Positions 14,813-23,706 of a stretch of 64,000 nt of DNA are shown in pieces. The notes under the pieces are model-generated. The model was given only the letters and a program-made list of their open reading frames with translations. It was not told where the DNA came from and searched no databases. How positions within the stretch are numbered: position 1 is the first letter of the stretch; each line of letters opens with the position of its first letter. Origin of the DNA: DATLGB01 sp038258425 (GTDB lineage: Bacteria > Actinomycetota > Thermoleophilia > Solirubrobacterales > Solirubrobacteraceae); assembly GCA_038258425.1 (NCBI GenBank), contig JBBSPV010000011.1, positions 1 to 64,000 on the forward strand, given 5' to 3'. The translations under genes were made by a program, and so were the position numbers.

Positions 14813-16264
14813 GTGGACGTTCACGCGCGCGAGCCGACGCGCCCGCCGATCGACGAGCGGCGCGGCGAGGAGCCGGACCCGGATCGCTGGAAGGCGCTCG
14901 GCGTGTGCCTCGTCGCCGGGTTCATGACGCTGCTCGACGTCTCGATCGTCAACGTCGCGCTGCCGAGCATCCAGACCGGGCTCGGGGCGCAGGAGAACCA
15001 GCTGCAGTGGATCGTCTCGGGCTACGCGCTCGCCCTCGGGCTCGTGCTGGTGCCCTCGGGCCGCGTCGGCGATGCCCGCGGCCGGCGCTCGGTGTTCATG
15101 ACCGGTGTCGCGCTCTTCGTGCTGGCCAGCGCGATGTGCGGCGCGGCGCCCTCCGCAGCCCTGCTCGTCGGCGCCCGGGTGCTCCAGGGCCTGGCGGGCG
15201 GGCTCATCACGCCGCAGGTCAGCGGCTTCATCCAGACCCTGTTCCAGGGCGAGGAGCGCGGCAAGGCGTTCGGCTGGTTCGGCACGACGGTCGGGATCTC
15301 GACGGCCATCGGGCCGCTGCTCGGCGGCGCGCTGATCGCGCTCTTCGGGACGGAGAGCGGCTGGCGCGCGGTGTTCTTCGTCAACCTCCCGGTCGGGATC
15401 CTCGCCCTCCTGCTCGCGCGCCGCTACCTCCCCGCGCCGCCGCCGCGCGAGGCCCAGCGCACGAGCCTCGACCCGCTAGGGGTCGTGCTGCTCGGCGCCG
15501 CGGTGATCTGCATCCTGCTGCCCTTCATCGAGCAGCGCACCTGGCACGGCCCGCTGCGGCTGGCGTTGTTCCCGCTCGCCGCCGCCCTGCTCGTCGCCTG
15601 GGTCGTGCACGAGCGCCGCTACGGCCGCACGCGCGAGCCCGTCGTGAGCCTTGACCTGTTCCGGATCCGGTCGTACGTGCTCGGCACCGGGGTCGGGATC
15701 CTCTACTTCGCCGGCTTCACCGCCACGTTCTTCATCTTCACCCAGTACCTGCAGCTCGGCCTCGACTACCCCGCGTGGAAGGCCGGTCTCGCCGCCACGC
15801 CGTTCGCGCTCGGCGGCGCGCTGATGTCCTCCCTCGGCAGCCGGCAGGTCCTGCGGCGCGGCCGCAAGCTCGTGGCCTTCGGCCTCGGCACGGTCATCGT
15901 CGGGCTCGCCGGGGTGTGGCTCGCCGTGCGGGCGCAGCCCGGCACCGACGTGGCGCTCTACACGGCGCTGCCGCTGCTCGTCGCCGGCCTCGGCGGCGGC
16001 CTGGTCATCTCCCCGAACCAGACCCTGTCGCTCTCCCAGGTCCCGGTGAAGCGCGCCGGCAGCGCCGGCGGCGTCCTGCAGACCGGCCAGCGCATCGGCT
16101 CGGCGGCCGGCATCGCCATCACGGGCAGCGCGTTCTACTCGTCCCTCGCCGGTCCCGGACCGGACTTCGCGACGGCGTTCCGGATGGGCCTCGTCGTCAT
16201 CGCCGCCTTCGTCGCGGCCGCCCTGCTGCTCGCGGTCGCCGACGCGGTGACGCGGGGGGCTTGA
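14813..16264 (+). CDS. DHA2-family (14-TM) MFS transporter
   Basis: A 483-residue drug/H+ antiporter-type transporter. The signature block FMTLLDVSIVNVALPSI (TM1 motif of the DHA2/EmrB-QacA branch), LQWIVSGYALALG (TM2) and GRVGDARGRR (loop 2-3) are present, and about 14 hydrophobic segments can be counted. It likely exports a hydrophobic or amphipathic compound with proton exchange. I start at the GTG 14813 behind GGGAAGGG rather than the open frame at 14771. It ends 31 bases before the hydroxyproline operon and may be transcribed with it, though no substrate link is evident. Confidence 0.9.
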   Translation: MDVHAREPTRPPIDERRGEEPDPDRWKALGVCLVAGFMTLLDVSIVNVALPSIQTGLGAQENQLQWIVSGYALALGLVLVPSGRVGDARGRRSVFMTGVALFVLASAMCGAAPSAALLVGARVLQGLAGGLITPQVSGFIQTLFQGEERGKAFGWFGTTVGISTAIGPLLGGALIALFGTESGWRAVFFVNLPVGILALLLARRYLPAPPPREAQRTSLDPLGVVLLGAAVICILLPFIEQRTWHGPLRLALFPLAAALLVAWVVHERRYGRTREPVVSLDLFRIRSYVLGTGVGILYFAGFTATFFIFTQYLQLGLDYPAWKAGLAATPFALGGALMSSLGSRQVLRRGRKLVAFGLGTVIVGLAGVWLAVRAQPGTDVALYTALPLLVAGLGGGLVISPNQTLSLSQVPVKRAGSAGGVLQTGQRIGSAAGIAITGSAFYSSLAGPGPDFATAFRMGLVVIAAFVAAALLLAVADAVTRGA

Positions 16265-16295
16265 CCCCCGCCCCGGCGCCCACGAGGGTGTGACC

Positions 16296-17180
16296 ATGCA
16301 CTTTCCCGGCATCATCCCCGCGGTCATGACGCCCTTCACCGCGGAGGACGTCGTCGACGTCGGCGGCCTGCGCGCGAACGTCGCCCACGCGATGGAGCGC
16401 GGGGTCCTCGGCCTGGTCGTCACCGGCACGATGGGCGAGGCCGGCGCGCTGAGCCTCGACGAGCGGCGCACGGTCGTCGAGGCCGTGGTCGAGCAGGCGG
16501 CCGGGAGCGTCCCGGTCCTGGCCGGGGTCTCGGCCGGCTCGACCGGCGCGGCCGTCGCCCACGCCGAGCTCGCCCGCGAGGCCGGGGTCTCCGGGGTCAT
16601 GTGCCTGCCGCCGCTGAACTACCGCGGCCGTCCGGGTGAGCACGTCGCGTTCTTCCGCGCGGTCGCCGCCGCCGCCCGGGTGCCGATCATGCTCTACAAC
16701 AACCCGGAGGCCAGCGGCATCGACCTGCTTCCGGAGACCATCGCCGCGATCGCGGCCGAGGTGCCGGAGATCGTCGCCGTGAAGGAGTGCTCGGGCGACG
16801 CCCGCCGCATCGCGGCGCTCGTCAACGCCACGGACCTCGAGATCCTCGTCGGCGGCGACGACTGGGCGCTCGAGGGCCTCGCGGCCGGGGCGAGCGGTTG
16901 GGTCTCGGGCGTGGCGAACGCGGCGCCGGCGGAGTGCGTGCGCCTGCAGGAGCTCGTCGCGGCGGGGTCGCTCGCCGACGCCCGGGAGGTCTACGCCCGG
17001 CTGCTGCCGCTCGCCCGCCTCGACATGACGCCTGACCTCGTGCAGTACTTCAAGGGCGCGCTCGACGCGCTCGGCCTGCACGGCGGGGCGGTGCGCCCGC
17101 CGCGCCTCGAGCTCGACGCCGCCGGGCGGGAGGTGCTGCGGCTCGCCGTGGAAGCCCTCGGGGTTCCCGCGGCGGCATGA
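16296..17180 (+). CDS. DHDPS-superfamily lyase, probable 1-pyrroline-4-hydroxy-2-carboxylate deaminase
   Basis: A 294-residue class I aldolase of the DapA family. It has TGTMGEAGALS (substrate loop), the conserved Tyr in MLYNNPE (about 134), and the Schiff-base Lys163 in VAVKECSGD. True DapA and NanA share this fold. The neighbours decide the call: an epimerase with two Cys and an FAD amino-acid oxidase follow with 4-base overlaps. That is the layout of bacterial hydroxyproline catabolism, where this family deaminates 1-pyrroline-4-hydroxy-2-carboxylate to alpha-ketoglutarate semialdehyde. A GTG two codons upstream (16290) is an alternative start. Function is inferred from context. Confidence 0.85.
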   Translation: MHFPGIIPAVMTPFTAEDVVDVGGLRANVAHAMERGVLGLVVTGTMGEAGALSLDERRTVVEAVVEQAAGSVPVLAGVSAGSTGAAVAHAELAREAGVSGVMCLPPLNYRGRPGEHVAFFRAVAAAARVPIMLYNNPEASGIDLLPETIAAIAAEVPEIVAVKECSGDARRIAALVNATDLEILVGGDDWALEGLAAGASGWVSGVANAAPAECVRLQELVAAGSLADAREVYARLLPLARLDMTPDLVQYFKGALDALGLHGGAVRPPRLELDAAGREVLRLAVEALGVPAAA

Positions 17181-18178
17181 GGCTGACCCGCCTGGTCTCC
17201 GCGGTCGACTCCCACACGGAGGGCATGCCCACGCGAGTGGTCACGGGCGGCGTGCCCGCGCTGCCCGGCGCCACGATGCTCGAGCGCAAGCTGCGCTTCG
17301 AGGCCGAACGCGACGACCTGCGGCTCCTGCTCATGCGCGAGCCGCGAGGCCACGGGGCGATGAGCGGGGCCATCCTGCAGCCGCCGCTGCGCGAGGACGC
17401 CGACTGGGGCGTCGTCTTCATCGAGGTCAGCGGGCTGCTGCCGATGTGCGGCCACGGCACGATCGGCGTCGCCACGGTGCTCGTCGAGACGGGCATGGTC
17501 GAGGTGCGCGAGCCGGAGACCACGATCCGCCTCGACACGCCGGCCGGGCTCGTCGAGGCGCGCGTGGCCGTGCAGGACGGGCGCGCCCGGTCGGTCACGC
17601 TGCGCAACGTGCCGGCCTTCGTGGACGGGCTGGACCTCGAGGTCGACGTGCCCGGCTATGGGCGGCTGGCCTACGACATGGCCTACGGCGGCAACTTCTA
17701 CGCGATGCTCCCGGCCGCGGCCCTCGACCTCGCCGTCGAGCCCGCCAACGCCGAGGCCTTCGTCCGGGCCGGCCTGGCGATCATGGCGGCGATCGACGCG
17801 ACGGCGCGCCCGGTCCACCCCGAGGACCCGCGCGTGGCCGGCTGCCACCACGTCGTGCTGCACGAGCCCGGCCGCGACGGCGCCGACGCCCGCGCCGCCA
17901 CGTCGATCCACCCCGGCTGGCTGGACCGCTCGCCGTGCGGCACCGGCACCTCGGCACGCCTGGCCGCGCTGCACGCCCGCGGCGAGCTCGCGGTCGGCGA
18001 GCCGTTCGTCAACGCGTCGATCCTCGACACGCGCTTCACCGGCCGGATCGTGGACGCGACGACGGTCGCCGGCCGGCCGGCGGTCGTCCCCGAGATCACG
18101 GGACGGGCCTGGATCACCGGCAGCGGGCAGTACGGGCTGGACCCGGACGATCCGTTTCCCGCCGGCTTCGACCTGTGA
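17177..18178 (+). CDS. Proline racemase family, probable 4-hydroxyproline 2-epimerase
   Basis: A 333-residue proline-racemase-fold enzyme. Both active-site cysteines are present: Cys91 in MCGHGT and Cys254 in SPCGTGTSA. Dehydratase relatives have Thr or Ser at the second position, so an epimerase or racemase is expected. The opening VDSHTEGMPTRVV and the block YGGNFYAM are typical of hydroxyproline 2-epimerases. It would convert trans-4-hydroxy-L-proline to cis-4-hydroxy-D-proline in the cytoplasm. The ATG overlaps the preceding stop (ATGA) and its own stop overlaps the next GTG, so the three genes are translationally coupled. Confidence 0.92.
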   Translation: MRLTRLVSAVDSHTEGMPTRVVTGGVPALPGATMLERKLRFEAERDDLRLLLMREPRGHGAMSGAILQPPLREDADWGVVFIEVSGLLPMCGHGTIGVATVLVETGMVEVREPETTIRLDTPAGLVEARVAVQDGRARSVTLRNVPAFVDGLDLEVDVPGYGRLAYDMAYGGNFYAMLPAAALDLAVEPANAEAFVRAGLAIMAAIDATARPVHPEDPRVAGCHHVVLHEPGRDGADARAATSIHPGWLDRSPCGTGTSARLAALHARGELAVGEPFVNASILDTRFTGRIVDATTVAGRPAVVPEITGRAWITGSGQYGLDPDDPFPAGFDL

Positions 18179-19323
18179 GCGGATTCGACGCGGTCGTCGT
18201 CGGTGCGGGGATCGTCGGCGTCAGCACCGCGTGGGAGCTCACGCGGCGCGGCGCCCGCGTGTGCCTGCTCGAGGCCGGCGCGGTCTCCGGCGGCACGACC
18301 GGCCTCGGGGAGGGCAACGTCCTGTGCTCGGACAAGGACGCCGGCCCCGAGCTCGACCTGTCCGTCGCAGGCCTCGCCATGTACGACGAGCTCGAGGCGC
18401 TGCTCGGAGCCGAGGCGCGCATCCGCCGCAAGGGCGCGCTGATCGTCCATCCCGACGCGGACACGTGGGCAGCCGAGCCCGCGCGGGCCGCGCGGTTGCG
18501 CGAGGCCGGGGTCGACGCCGCGCTGCTCGATCCCGCCGCCGTCCGCGAGCGCGAGCCGCGGCTGACCGGGGCGCTGCACGGCGCGCTGCTCGCGCCCGGC
18601 GACCTGCAGTGCGACCCGCGCCGCATCACCCGCGCGCTGGCCGGGCGCGCCGCCGCCGCGGGGGCGACGGTCCGCGAGCACACGCCGGTCGCCGCGCTCG
18701 CGCTCGACGGCGGTGCCGTCACCGGCGTGCGGCTGGAGGACGGCGAGGCGCTGGCGGCCCCGGCGGTCGTCGTCGCCGCCGGCCCGTGGAGCCGGGAGCT
18801 CGTGGAGGCGGCGGGCGTGGCCCTCCCGCTCGAGCCGCGCAAGGGTCAGCTGCTGGAGCTCGGCCTGCCCGAGGCCGACGAGCGCTTCCTGCGCCACAAG
18901 CTCGTCGACGGCTCCTACCTGCGGTCCGTCGCGAGCACGGCCCCCGACCGTGAGCTCTCGACCGTCGTGGAGACGACCTTCGACGGCGCCGTCGTGCTCG
19001 GCTCCTCGCGCGAGCGCTGCGGCTTCGACCCGACGGTCGACCGTGCGCTGGCGGCCGCGATGGTCGAGCGCGGAGCGCGCCTCGTGCCCGCCCTGGCCTC
19101 GCTCCCGATCGTCTCGACCTGGGTCGGCTTCCGTCCCTGGCTGCCCGACCACCTGCCGGCGGTCGGGCCCTCGCGCCGGGTGCCCGGCCTGTGGCTCGGG
19201 ACGGGCCACGAGGGCTCCGGCGTCGCGCTCGGCCCGATCACCGGCCGGCTGCTCGCCGCCGCTCTGCACGGCGAGCCGCCGCTCGTGCCGCTCGACCCGT
19301 TCGACCCGGACCGCTTCGCCTGA
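18175..19323 (+). CDS. FAD-dependent D-amino acid oxidase/dehydrogenase, probable D-hydroxyproline dehydrogenase
   Basis: A 382-residue DAO-family flavoprotein beginning at the GTG inside the previous stop. The dinucleotide-binding motif VVVGAGIVGVS (about 7-17) with the following ELTRRGARVCLLEAG is intact. The FAD C-terminal motif WVGFRPWLPDHLPAVG and GTGHEGSGVALGP are clear. In this operon it should oxidise cis-4-hydroxy-D-proline to 1-pyrroline-4-hydroxy-2-carboxylate. It lacks neighbouring small ferredoxin-like subunits, so it would be the single-subunit type. The last pathway step, a semialdehyde dehydrogenase, is not in the window. Confidence 0.9.
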   Translation: MSGFDAVVVGAGIVGVSTAWELTRRGARVCLLEAGAVSGGTTGLGEGNVLCSDKDAGPELDLSVAGLAMYDELEALLGAEARIRRKGALIVHPDADTWAAEPARAARLREAGVDAALLDPAAVREREPRLTGALHGALLAPGDLQCDPRRITRALAGRAAAAGATVREHTPVAALALDGGAVTGVRLEDGEALAAPAVVVAAGPWSRELVEAAGVALPLEPRKGQLLELGLPEADERFLRHKLVDGSYLRSVASTAPDRELSTVVETTFDGAVVLGSSRERCGFDPTVDRALAAAMVERGARLVPALASLPIVSTWVGFRPWLPDHLPAVGPSRRVPGLWLGTGHEGSGVALGPITGRLLAAALHGEPPLVPLDPFDPDRFA

Positions 19324-19338
19324 CGCCGCCCGGCGCGG

Positions 19339-19379
19339 TGGTCGCGATCGTGCATCGCAAGCGGGCCGAATCGCGACCA
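19339..19379. terminator. Long-looped perfect inverted repeat between convergent genes
   Basis: TGGTCGCGAT (19339-19348) and ATCGCGACCA (19370-19379) form a perfect 10-bp stem with a 21-base loop. They lie between the ends of two convergent genes. It could be a bidirectional terminator, but the long loop and absence of T-runs leave other roles open, such as a protein-binding site or a dispersed repeat. Confidence 0.45.
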
Positions 19380-19392
19380 GTGTCCGTCGTGG

Positions 19393-20217
19393 TCAGGCGA
19401 CCTCGGCCAGGGTGAGCGCGGCGATCTCGTCCGGCGCCTCCAGGTAGGGCAGGTGCGCGCGGCCCGGCAGGCTCCGGTAGGTGGCGTTGGGGAGGGCGTC
19501 AGCCAGTTCGGCGCCGCGCCGGACGATGAGCGCGACGTCGAGCTCGCCGCAGGCGACGACCGCGCGGGTCGCGATCTCGGGCACGCGACTCGCGGCGTCG
19601 AGTCCCCCGGCGCCGTCGGCCTCGGGGTCGCCGTTGGCGATCACGATGCGGTTCATGTCGAGCGCCAGCTCGCGCGGTGGACCGCTCACGCGTCCCTCGG
19701 GCCCGGCCGGCCCGTCGAGCCACAACCGGACCTCGAGCCGGTTGCACTCGTCGGACGCGCCGGCGGTCCAGGCAGCGTCGATGGCGTCCGCGAGCCCGTC
19801 CGTCGCGGCGTTGAAGGCCTCCTCGTCGGGCTCGGGGTCACCGCTGACCGCGGGCGCCAGGAGCACCAGGCCGGCGACGCGCGCGGGCGCCTCGAGCGCG
19901 GCGTCGAGCGCCACCTCGCCGCCCATCGAGCTGCCCACCACCCAGGCGGGCCCGTCCGGCGACACGGCGTCGAGCACGGCGAGCAGGTCGTCGACGTGCC
20001 GGAAGGGCGCGCCGGCCGGCGGCACGTCACCGAACCCGCGCCGGTCGTACGCGACGACGTCTCGTCCGGCGGCAGCGAGCCGCGCACCGACGTCGCGCCA
20101 GCCGCGCCGGTCGCACACGCCGGCGTGGAGCAGGACGATGGTCGCCCCGGCGCCGGTCCAGCGATCGCCGACGAGCGTCGCGCCCCCGGCCACGATCTCC
20201 AGCGGCTCAGACGTCAC
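19393..20217 (-). CDS. Alpha/beta-fold hydrolase
   Basis: A 274-residue hydrolase: LLHAGVCDRRGW (oxyanion region), DRRGFGD, nucleophile elbow GSSMGG (Ser about 90), and a His in PGRAHLPYLEAP near the end. The usual acid is in CGELDVALI. It is similar in size to other soluble esterases. The frame is open to a GTG at 20256, which would add 13 basic residues; I start at the GTG 20217 because the protein then opens with a normal first beta strand. It is divergent from the PrmC-like gene, with about 70 bases between starts. Confidence 0.85.
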   Translation of the reverse strand: MTSEPLEIVAGGATLVGDRWTGAGATIVLLHAGVCDRRGWRDVGARLAAAGRDVVAYDRRGFGDVPPAGAPFRHVDDLLAVLDAVSPDGPAWVVGSSMGGEVALDAALEAPARVAGLVLLAPAVSGDPEPDEEAFNAATDGLADAIDAAWTAGASDECNRLEVRLWLDGPAGPEGRVSGPPRELALDMNRIVIANGDPEADGAGGLDAASRVPEIATRAVVACGELDVALIVRRGAELADALPNATYRSLPGRAHLPYLEAPDEIAALTLAEVA

Positions 20218-20285
20218 GTCGGGAGCGTACCTGGCACCGCGGCGCTTCGCCGCCACGCGGCCACAGCCGTCAGACTCTCGAAGCC

Positions 20286-21041
20286 GTGGGTTCGATCGTC
20301 GCCCAGCTCGCGAGCGCCGGGTTCGTCGCGCCCCACGAGGAGGCCGACGAGCTCCGCGCGGCCGCCGGCGGCGACGCGGCGCGGCTCGAGGCGCTCGTCG
20401 CGCGCCGCCTGACCGGTGAGCCGCTGGCCTGGATCACCGGCAGCGTGACCTTCTGCGGGCTGGAGGTCCGCGTCGATCCGGCCGTCTACGTTCCGCGCTG
20501 GCAGAGCGAGCCGCTCGCGCTGCGCGCGGTGGAGCGCCTGCCCGCGACCGGGACGGCGATCGACCTGTGCACCGGGGCCGGGGCGATCGCCAAGACCCTC
20601 ATCGCGCGCCGTCCGCACGCGCGCGTCGTCGCCACCGACGTCGACGCGCGGGCCGTCGCCTGCGCGCGGGCCAACGGGGTGCAGGCCCACCGCGGCGACC
20701 TGTTCGCGCCGCTGCCCGCGGACCTGCAGGGCGGCGTCGACGTCGTCGTGGGTGTCCTGCCCTACGTCCCCACGCCCGAGCTGCCGCTGCTGCAGCGCGA
20801 CACCCTGACCTTCGAGTCGCCGCTGGCCTACGACGGCGGCCCGGACGGCACGGGGCTTCTCCGGCGCGCGGTGCGTGAGAGCCCGGGCTTCCTGCGGCGC
20901 GGCGGGGCCCTGCTGCTCGAGCTCGGTGGGACACAGGCCCAGGCGCTGGCCGGCGAGCTGGGCCGCCTCGGCTACGCCGACATGCGCACCCTCGTCGACG
21001 AGGAGGGCGACGTCCGCGGCCTCGAGGCGACGCTGTCATGA
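20286..21041 (+). CDS. PrmC/HemK-like class I methyltransferase lacking the NPPY motif
   Basis: A 251-residue SAM-dependent methyltransferase. It has a PrmC-type N-terminal helical domain (RLTGEPLAWITGSVTFCGLEVRV and VPRWQSEPLA), SAM motif I IDLCTGAGAIA (about 97-107) and an acidic strand ATDVDARAVA. The catalytic tetrapeptide NPPY of glutamine-N5 methyltransferases is replaced by GVLPYVP. Actinobacteria carry a side branch of PrmC-like proteins of unknown target, and this probably belongs there. With the Asn gone, N-methylation of a glutamine amide is doubtful. GTG start. Confidence 0.82.
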   Translation: MGSIVAQLASAGFVAPHEEADELRAAAGGDAARLEALVARRLTGEPLAWITGSVTFCGLEVRVDPAVYVPRWQSEPLALRAVERLPATGTAIDLCTGAGAIAKTLIARRPHARVVATDVDARAVACARANGVQAHRGDLFAPLPADLQGGVDVVVGVLPYVPTPELPLLQRDTLTFESPLAYDGGPDGTGLLRRAVRESPGFLRRGGALLLELGGTQAQALAGELGRLGYADMRTLVDEEGDVRGLEATLS

Positions 21042-21071
21042 TCGGGGCACCAGACGAAGAGGAGGTGCGCG

Positions 21072-22709
21072 ATGACCGTCGCCGCCGGGCTCGACGCGGG
21101 CCGTGCGGCGTGTGCGAGGTGGGCCTGGCTCGAGGCCCACGAGGCGCTGTCGATCGCCGACGGCGTGGCTCCGCTCGCGGCCGAGGACCTCGAGCGGCTC
21201 GCGACGGCGGCGTACATGCTCGGTCGCGACGACGACTACGTCAGCAGCCTCGCGCGGGCCTACCAGCGCCACCTGGACGATCACGCTTTCCTGCGCGCCG
21301 CGCGGTGTGCGTTCTGGGCCTCCATGACGCTGACGCTTCGGGGCGACGCCGGCGCCGCGGGAGGCTGGCTCGGGCGGGCGCAGCGGCTGGTCGCGCGGGA
21401 GCGCCGTGACTGCGCGGAGCAGGGCTATCTGCTGACTCCGCAGCTGTTCCAGCGCGAAGCGAGCGGCGATTACGCCGGGGCGATTGCGCTCGCGGCAGAG
21501 ATCGCCGCGATCGGCGAGCGCTTCGAGGACCCGGACCTGTTCGCCCTCGCGGCTCAGTCGCAGGGCCACCTGCTCGTGCTGGACGGGCGGATCGGCGAGG
21601 GGCTGGGCTTGCTCGACGAGGCCATGGTGGCGGTGACCGCCGGCGAGCTGTCGCCGATCGTCAGCGGCCTCGTCTACTGCGGCGTGGTCCTCGGGTGCCA
21701 GGCGGCCTACGAGCCACGGCGCGCGCAGGAGTGGACCGCCGCGCTCGCGCAGTGGTGCGCCCGCCAGCCCGACATGGTCGCCTTCACGGGCCGCTGCCTC
21801 ACGCATCGGGCGGAGATCATGTGCCTGCACGGGGCCTGGGCGGACGCGCTGCAGGAGGCGCGCCGGGCCGGCGAGCGCTGTGCTCGCGCGGCCAACCCGC
21901 TGGCGGGCGGTGAGGCCGTGTACCTGCAGGGCGAGCTCCACCGGCTGCGCGGCGCGTTCGCCGCGGCCGTGGAGGCCTACCGGGAGGCGGGCCGCTGCGG
22001 ACGCGAGCCCCAACCCGGGCTCGCCCTGCTGCGCCTGGCTCAGGGCGACGTCGACGCGGCGGCCGCGGCGATCCGCCGCGCGCTCGGCGAGACCCGCGTG
22101 CCGCCGCAGCGCATCCGCCTGCTGCCGGCGTCCGTGGAGATCCTGCTCGCGGCCGGGGCCGTCGAGGAGGCCGGCGGAGCGTGCGCCGAGCTCGAGCGGA
22201 TCGCCGAGACCCGGCCGAGCGCCTTGCTCCGAGCCATGGCCACCCACGCGCGTGGGGCCGTGGCCCAGGCCGCCGGCGACCACAAGGCGGCCCTGGTCGC
22301 GCTGCGGCGAGCCGCGCACGGCTGGCACGAGCTCGGGATCCCCTACGAGGCCGCGCGGGCGCGGGCGCAGGTCGGCCTGGCCTGCCGGGCGCTGGGCGAC
22401 GAGGATGCCGCCGCGTTCGAGCTCGAGGCGGCGCGCGGCGTCCTGGCCGGCCTCGGGGCGGCGCCGGACCTCGCCCACGTCGAATCGCTGATCCCGACCG
22501 CCGCCTCCGCCGACGCCCACGGCCTGACGCCGCGGGAGCTGGCGGTGCTGCGCCTCGTCGCCGCCGGCAAGCGCAACCGCGAGATCGCCACCGAGCTCGT
22601 CGTCAGCGAGCACACCGTCGCCCGGCACCTGCAGAACATCTTCGCCAAGCTCGGCGTCTCCTCCCGCACGGCCGCCGGGGCGTTCGCCTTCACGCACGAC
22701 CTCGTCTGA
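21072..22709 (+). CDS. LuxR-type transcriptional regulator with TPR-like sensor region
   Basis: A 545-residue regulator. About residues 1-470 are helical TPR-like repeats (recurrent GDYAGAIALA, GDHKAALVALRRA), with no Walker motif, so it lacks the NTPase of MalT/LAL proteins. The C-terminal 60 residues are a GerE/LuxR helix-turn-helix: LTPRELAVLRLVAAGKRNREI and SEHTVARHLQNIFAKLGV. A strong GAGGAGG ribosome site precedes the ATG. It probably controls the three genes that follow on the same strand (22809-25833), judging by position only. Confidence 0.9.
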   Translation: MTVAAGLDAGRAACARWAWLEAHEALSIADGVAPLAAEDLERLATAAYMLGRDDDYVSSLARAYQRHLDDHAFLRAARCAFWASMTLTLRGDAGAAGGWLGRAQRLVARERRDCAEQGYLLTPQLFQREASGDYAGAIALAAEIAAIGERFEDPDLFALAAQSQGHLLVLDGRIGEGLGLLDEAMVAVTAGELSPIVSGLVYCGVVLGCQAAYEPRRAQEWTAALAQWCARQPDMVAFTGRCLTHRAEIMCLHGAWADALQEARRAGERCARAANPLAGGEAVYLQGELHRLRGAFAAAVEAYREAGRCGREPQPGLALLRLAQGDVDAAAAAIRRALGETRVPPQRIRLLPASVEILLAAGAVEEAGGACAELERIAETRPSALLRAMATHARGAVAQAAGDHKAALVALRRAAHGWHELGIPYEAARARAQVGLACRALGDEDAAAFELEAARGVLAGLGAAPDLAHVESLIPTAASADAHGLTPRELAVLRLVAAGKRNREIATELVVSEHTVARHLQNIFAKLGVSSRTAAGAFAFTHDLV

Positions 22710-22808
22710 TCCGGGCGACGTGGTCAGCCCTGACCACGCCCGACGCCGCGCAGGATGGTCCATCCCGGCGATGCGACGAGGCGCTGCCCGCCGTAGCTTC
22801 GCGGGGCC

Positions 22809-23702
22809 ATGACGACCTCGCCCACACCGACGCCGCGCTCGCTCGACACGGGCGGCGACGCCCGGAGGCGGCTGCTGGCCGGCCTCCCGGTCACGGAGCG
22901 ACGCCTGCCGGTGGCCGGCACCTCGACCGTCGTCCTCGAGGGCGGCCACGGCCCGCCGGTACTGCTGCTGCACGGCGGGATCGAATGCGGCGGCGCCGTG
23001 TGGGCGCCCATCGTCTCCGCGCTCGCCGAGCGCCATCGGGTCGTGGTGCCCGACCTGCCGGGCCTCGGAGCCTCCGCGCCGGTCGAGCGGCTGGACGCGG
23101 CGGCCTTCGCCGACTGGCTGCTCGCGCTGCTCGAGCGAACCGGCCTGCAGCGGCCGGTGCTCGTCGCGCACTCCCTGGCCGGCAGCCTCGCCGCCGGCTT
23201 CGCGGCCCGGCACGGGCACCTCCTGGGGCGGCTGGTGCTCTACGCCGCCCCGGGCATCGGCACCTACCGGATGCCCGTGGGGCTTCGCTGGGTGGCCCTG
23301 CGCTTCACTCTGCGCCCGTCCGAGCGCAACGCCGAGCGGTTCGACCGCTGGGCCTTCAGCAACCTGGACCGCGCCCGCGAACGCGACCCTGAGTGGTTCC
23401 GCGCGTTCGCTGCCGACACGAGCTCCCGTGCGACCGTCCCGCACACCAAGCGCACCATGGGACAGCTGCTCAAGGCCGGCAGGCGACGGGTTCCGGACGA
23501 CGAGCTGCGACGCATCGGGGTGCCGACGTCGCTGGCGTGGGGCCGGGGCGACCGCTTTGTCCCGCTCGCCCTCGCCCAGGCGGCGAGCACCAGGCTCGGC
23601 TGGCCGCTGCGAGTGATCGACGGCACTGGCCACGTCCCGCACGTCGAGCAGCCTCCGGCCTTCCTGCAGGCGGCGGGCCTTCATGAGCCCGCAGGACGCT
23701 GA
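22809..23702 (+). CDS. Alpha/beta-fold hydrolase
   Basis: A 297-residue hydrolase: LLHGGIECGG oxyanion block, elbow AHSLAGS (Ser about 121), acid in GRGDRFVP and His in GTGHVPHVEQP. Its N-terminal 30 residues are hydrophilic and not a signal peptide. A TAGCTT box ends 9 bases before the ATG. The next gene begins 4 bases after its stop, so both are probably one transcript with the methyltransferases. No substrate can be inferred. Confidence 0.88.
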   Translation: MTTSPTPTPRSLDTGGDARRRLLAGLPVTERRLPVAGTSTVVLEGGHGPPVLLLHGGIECGGAVWAPIVSALAERHRVVVPDLPGLGASAPVERLDAAAFADWLLALLERTGLQRPVLVAHSLAGSLAAGFAARHGHLLGRLVLYAAPGIGTYRMPVGLRWVALRFTLRPSERNAERFDRWAFSNLDRARERDPEWFRAFAADTSSRATVPHTKRTMGQLLKAGRRRVPDDELRRIGVPTSLAWGRGDRFVPLALAQAASTRLGWPLRVIDGTGHVPHVEQPPAFLQAAGLHEPAGR

Positions 23703-23706
23703 GCCC

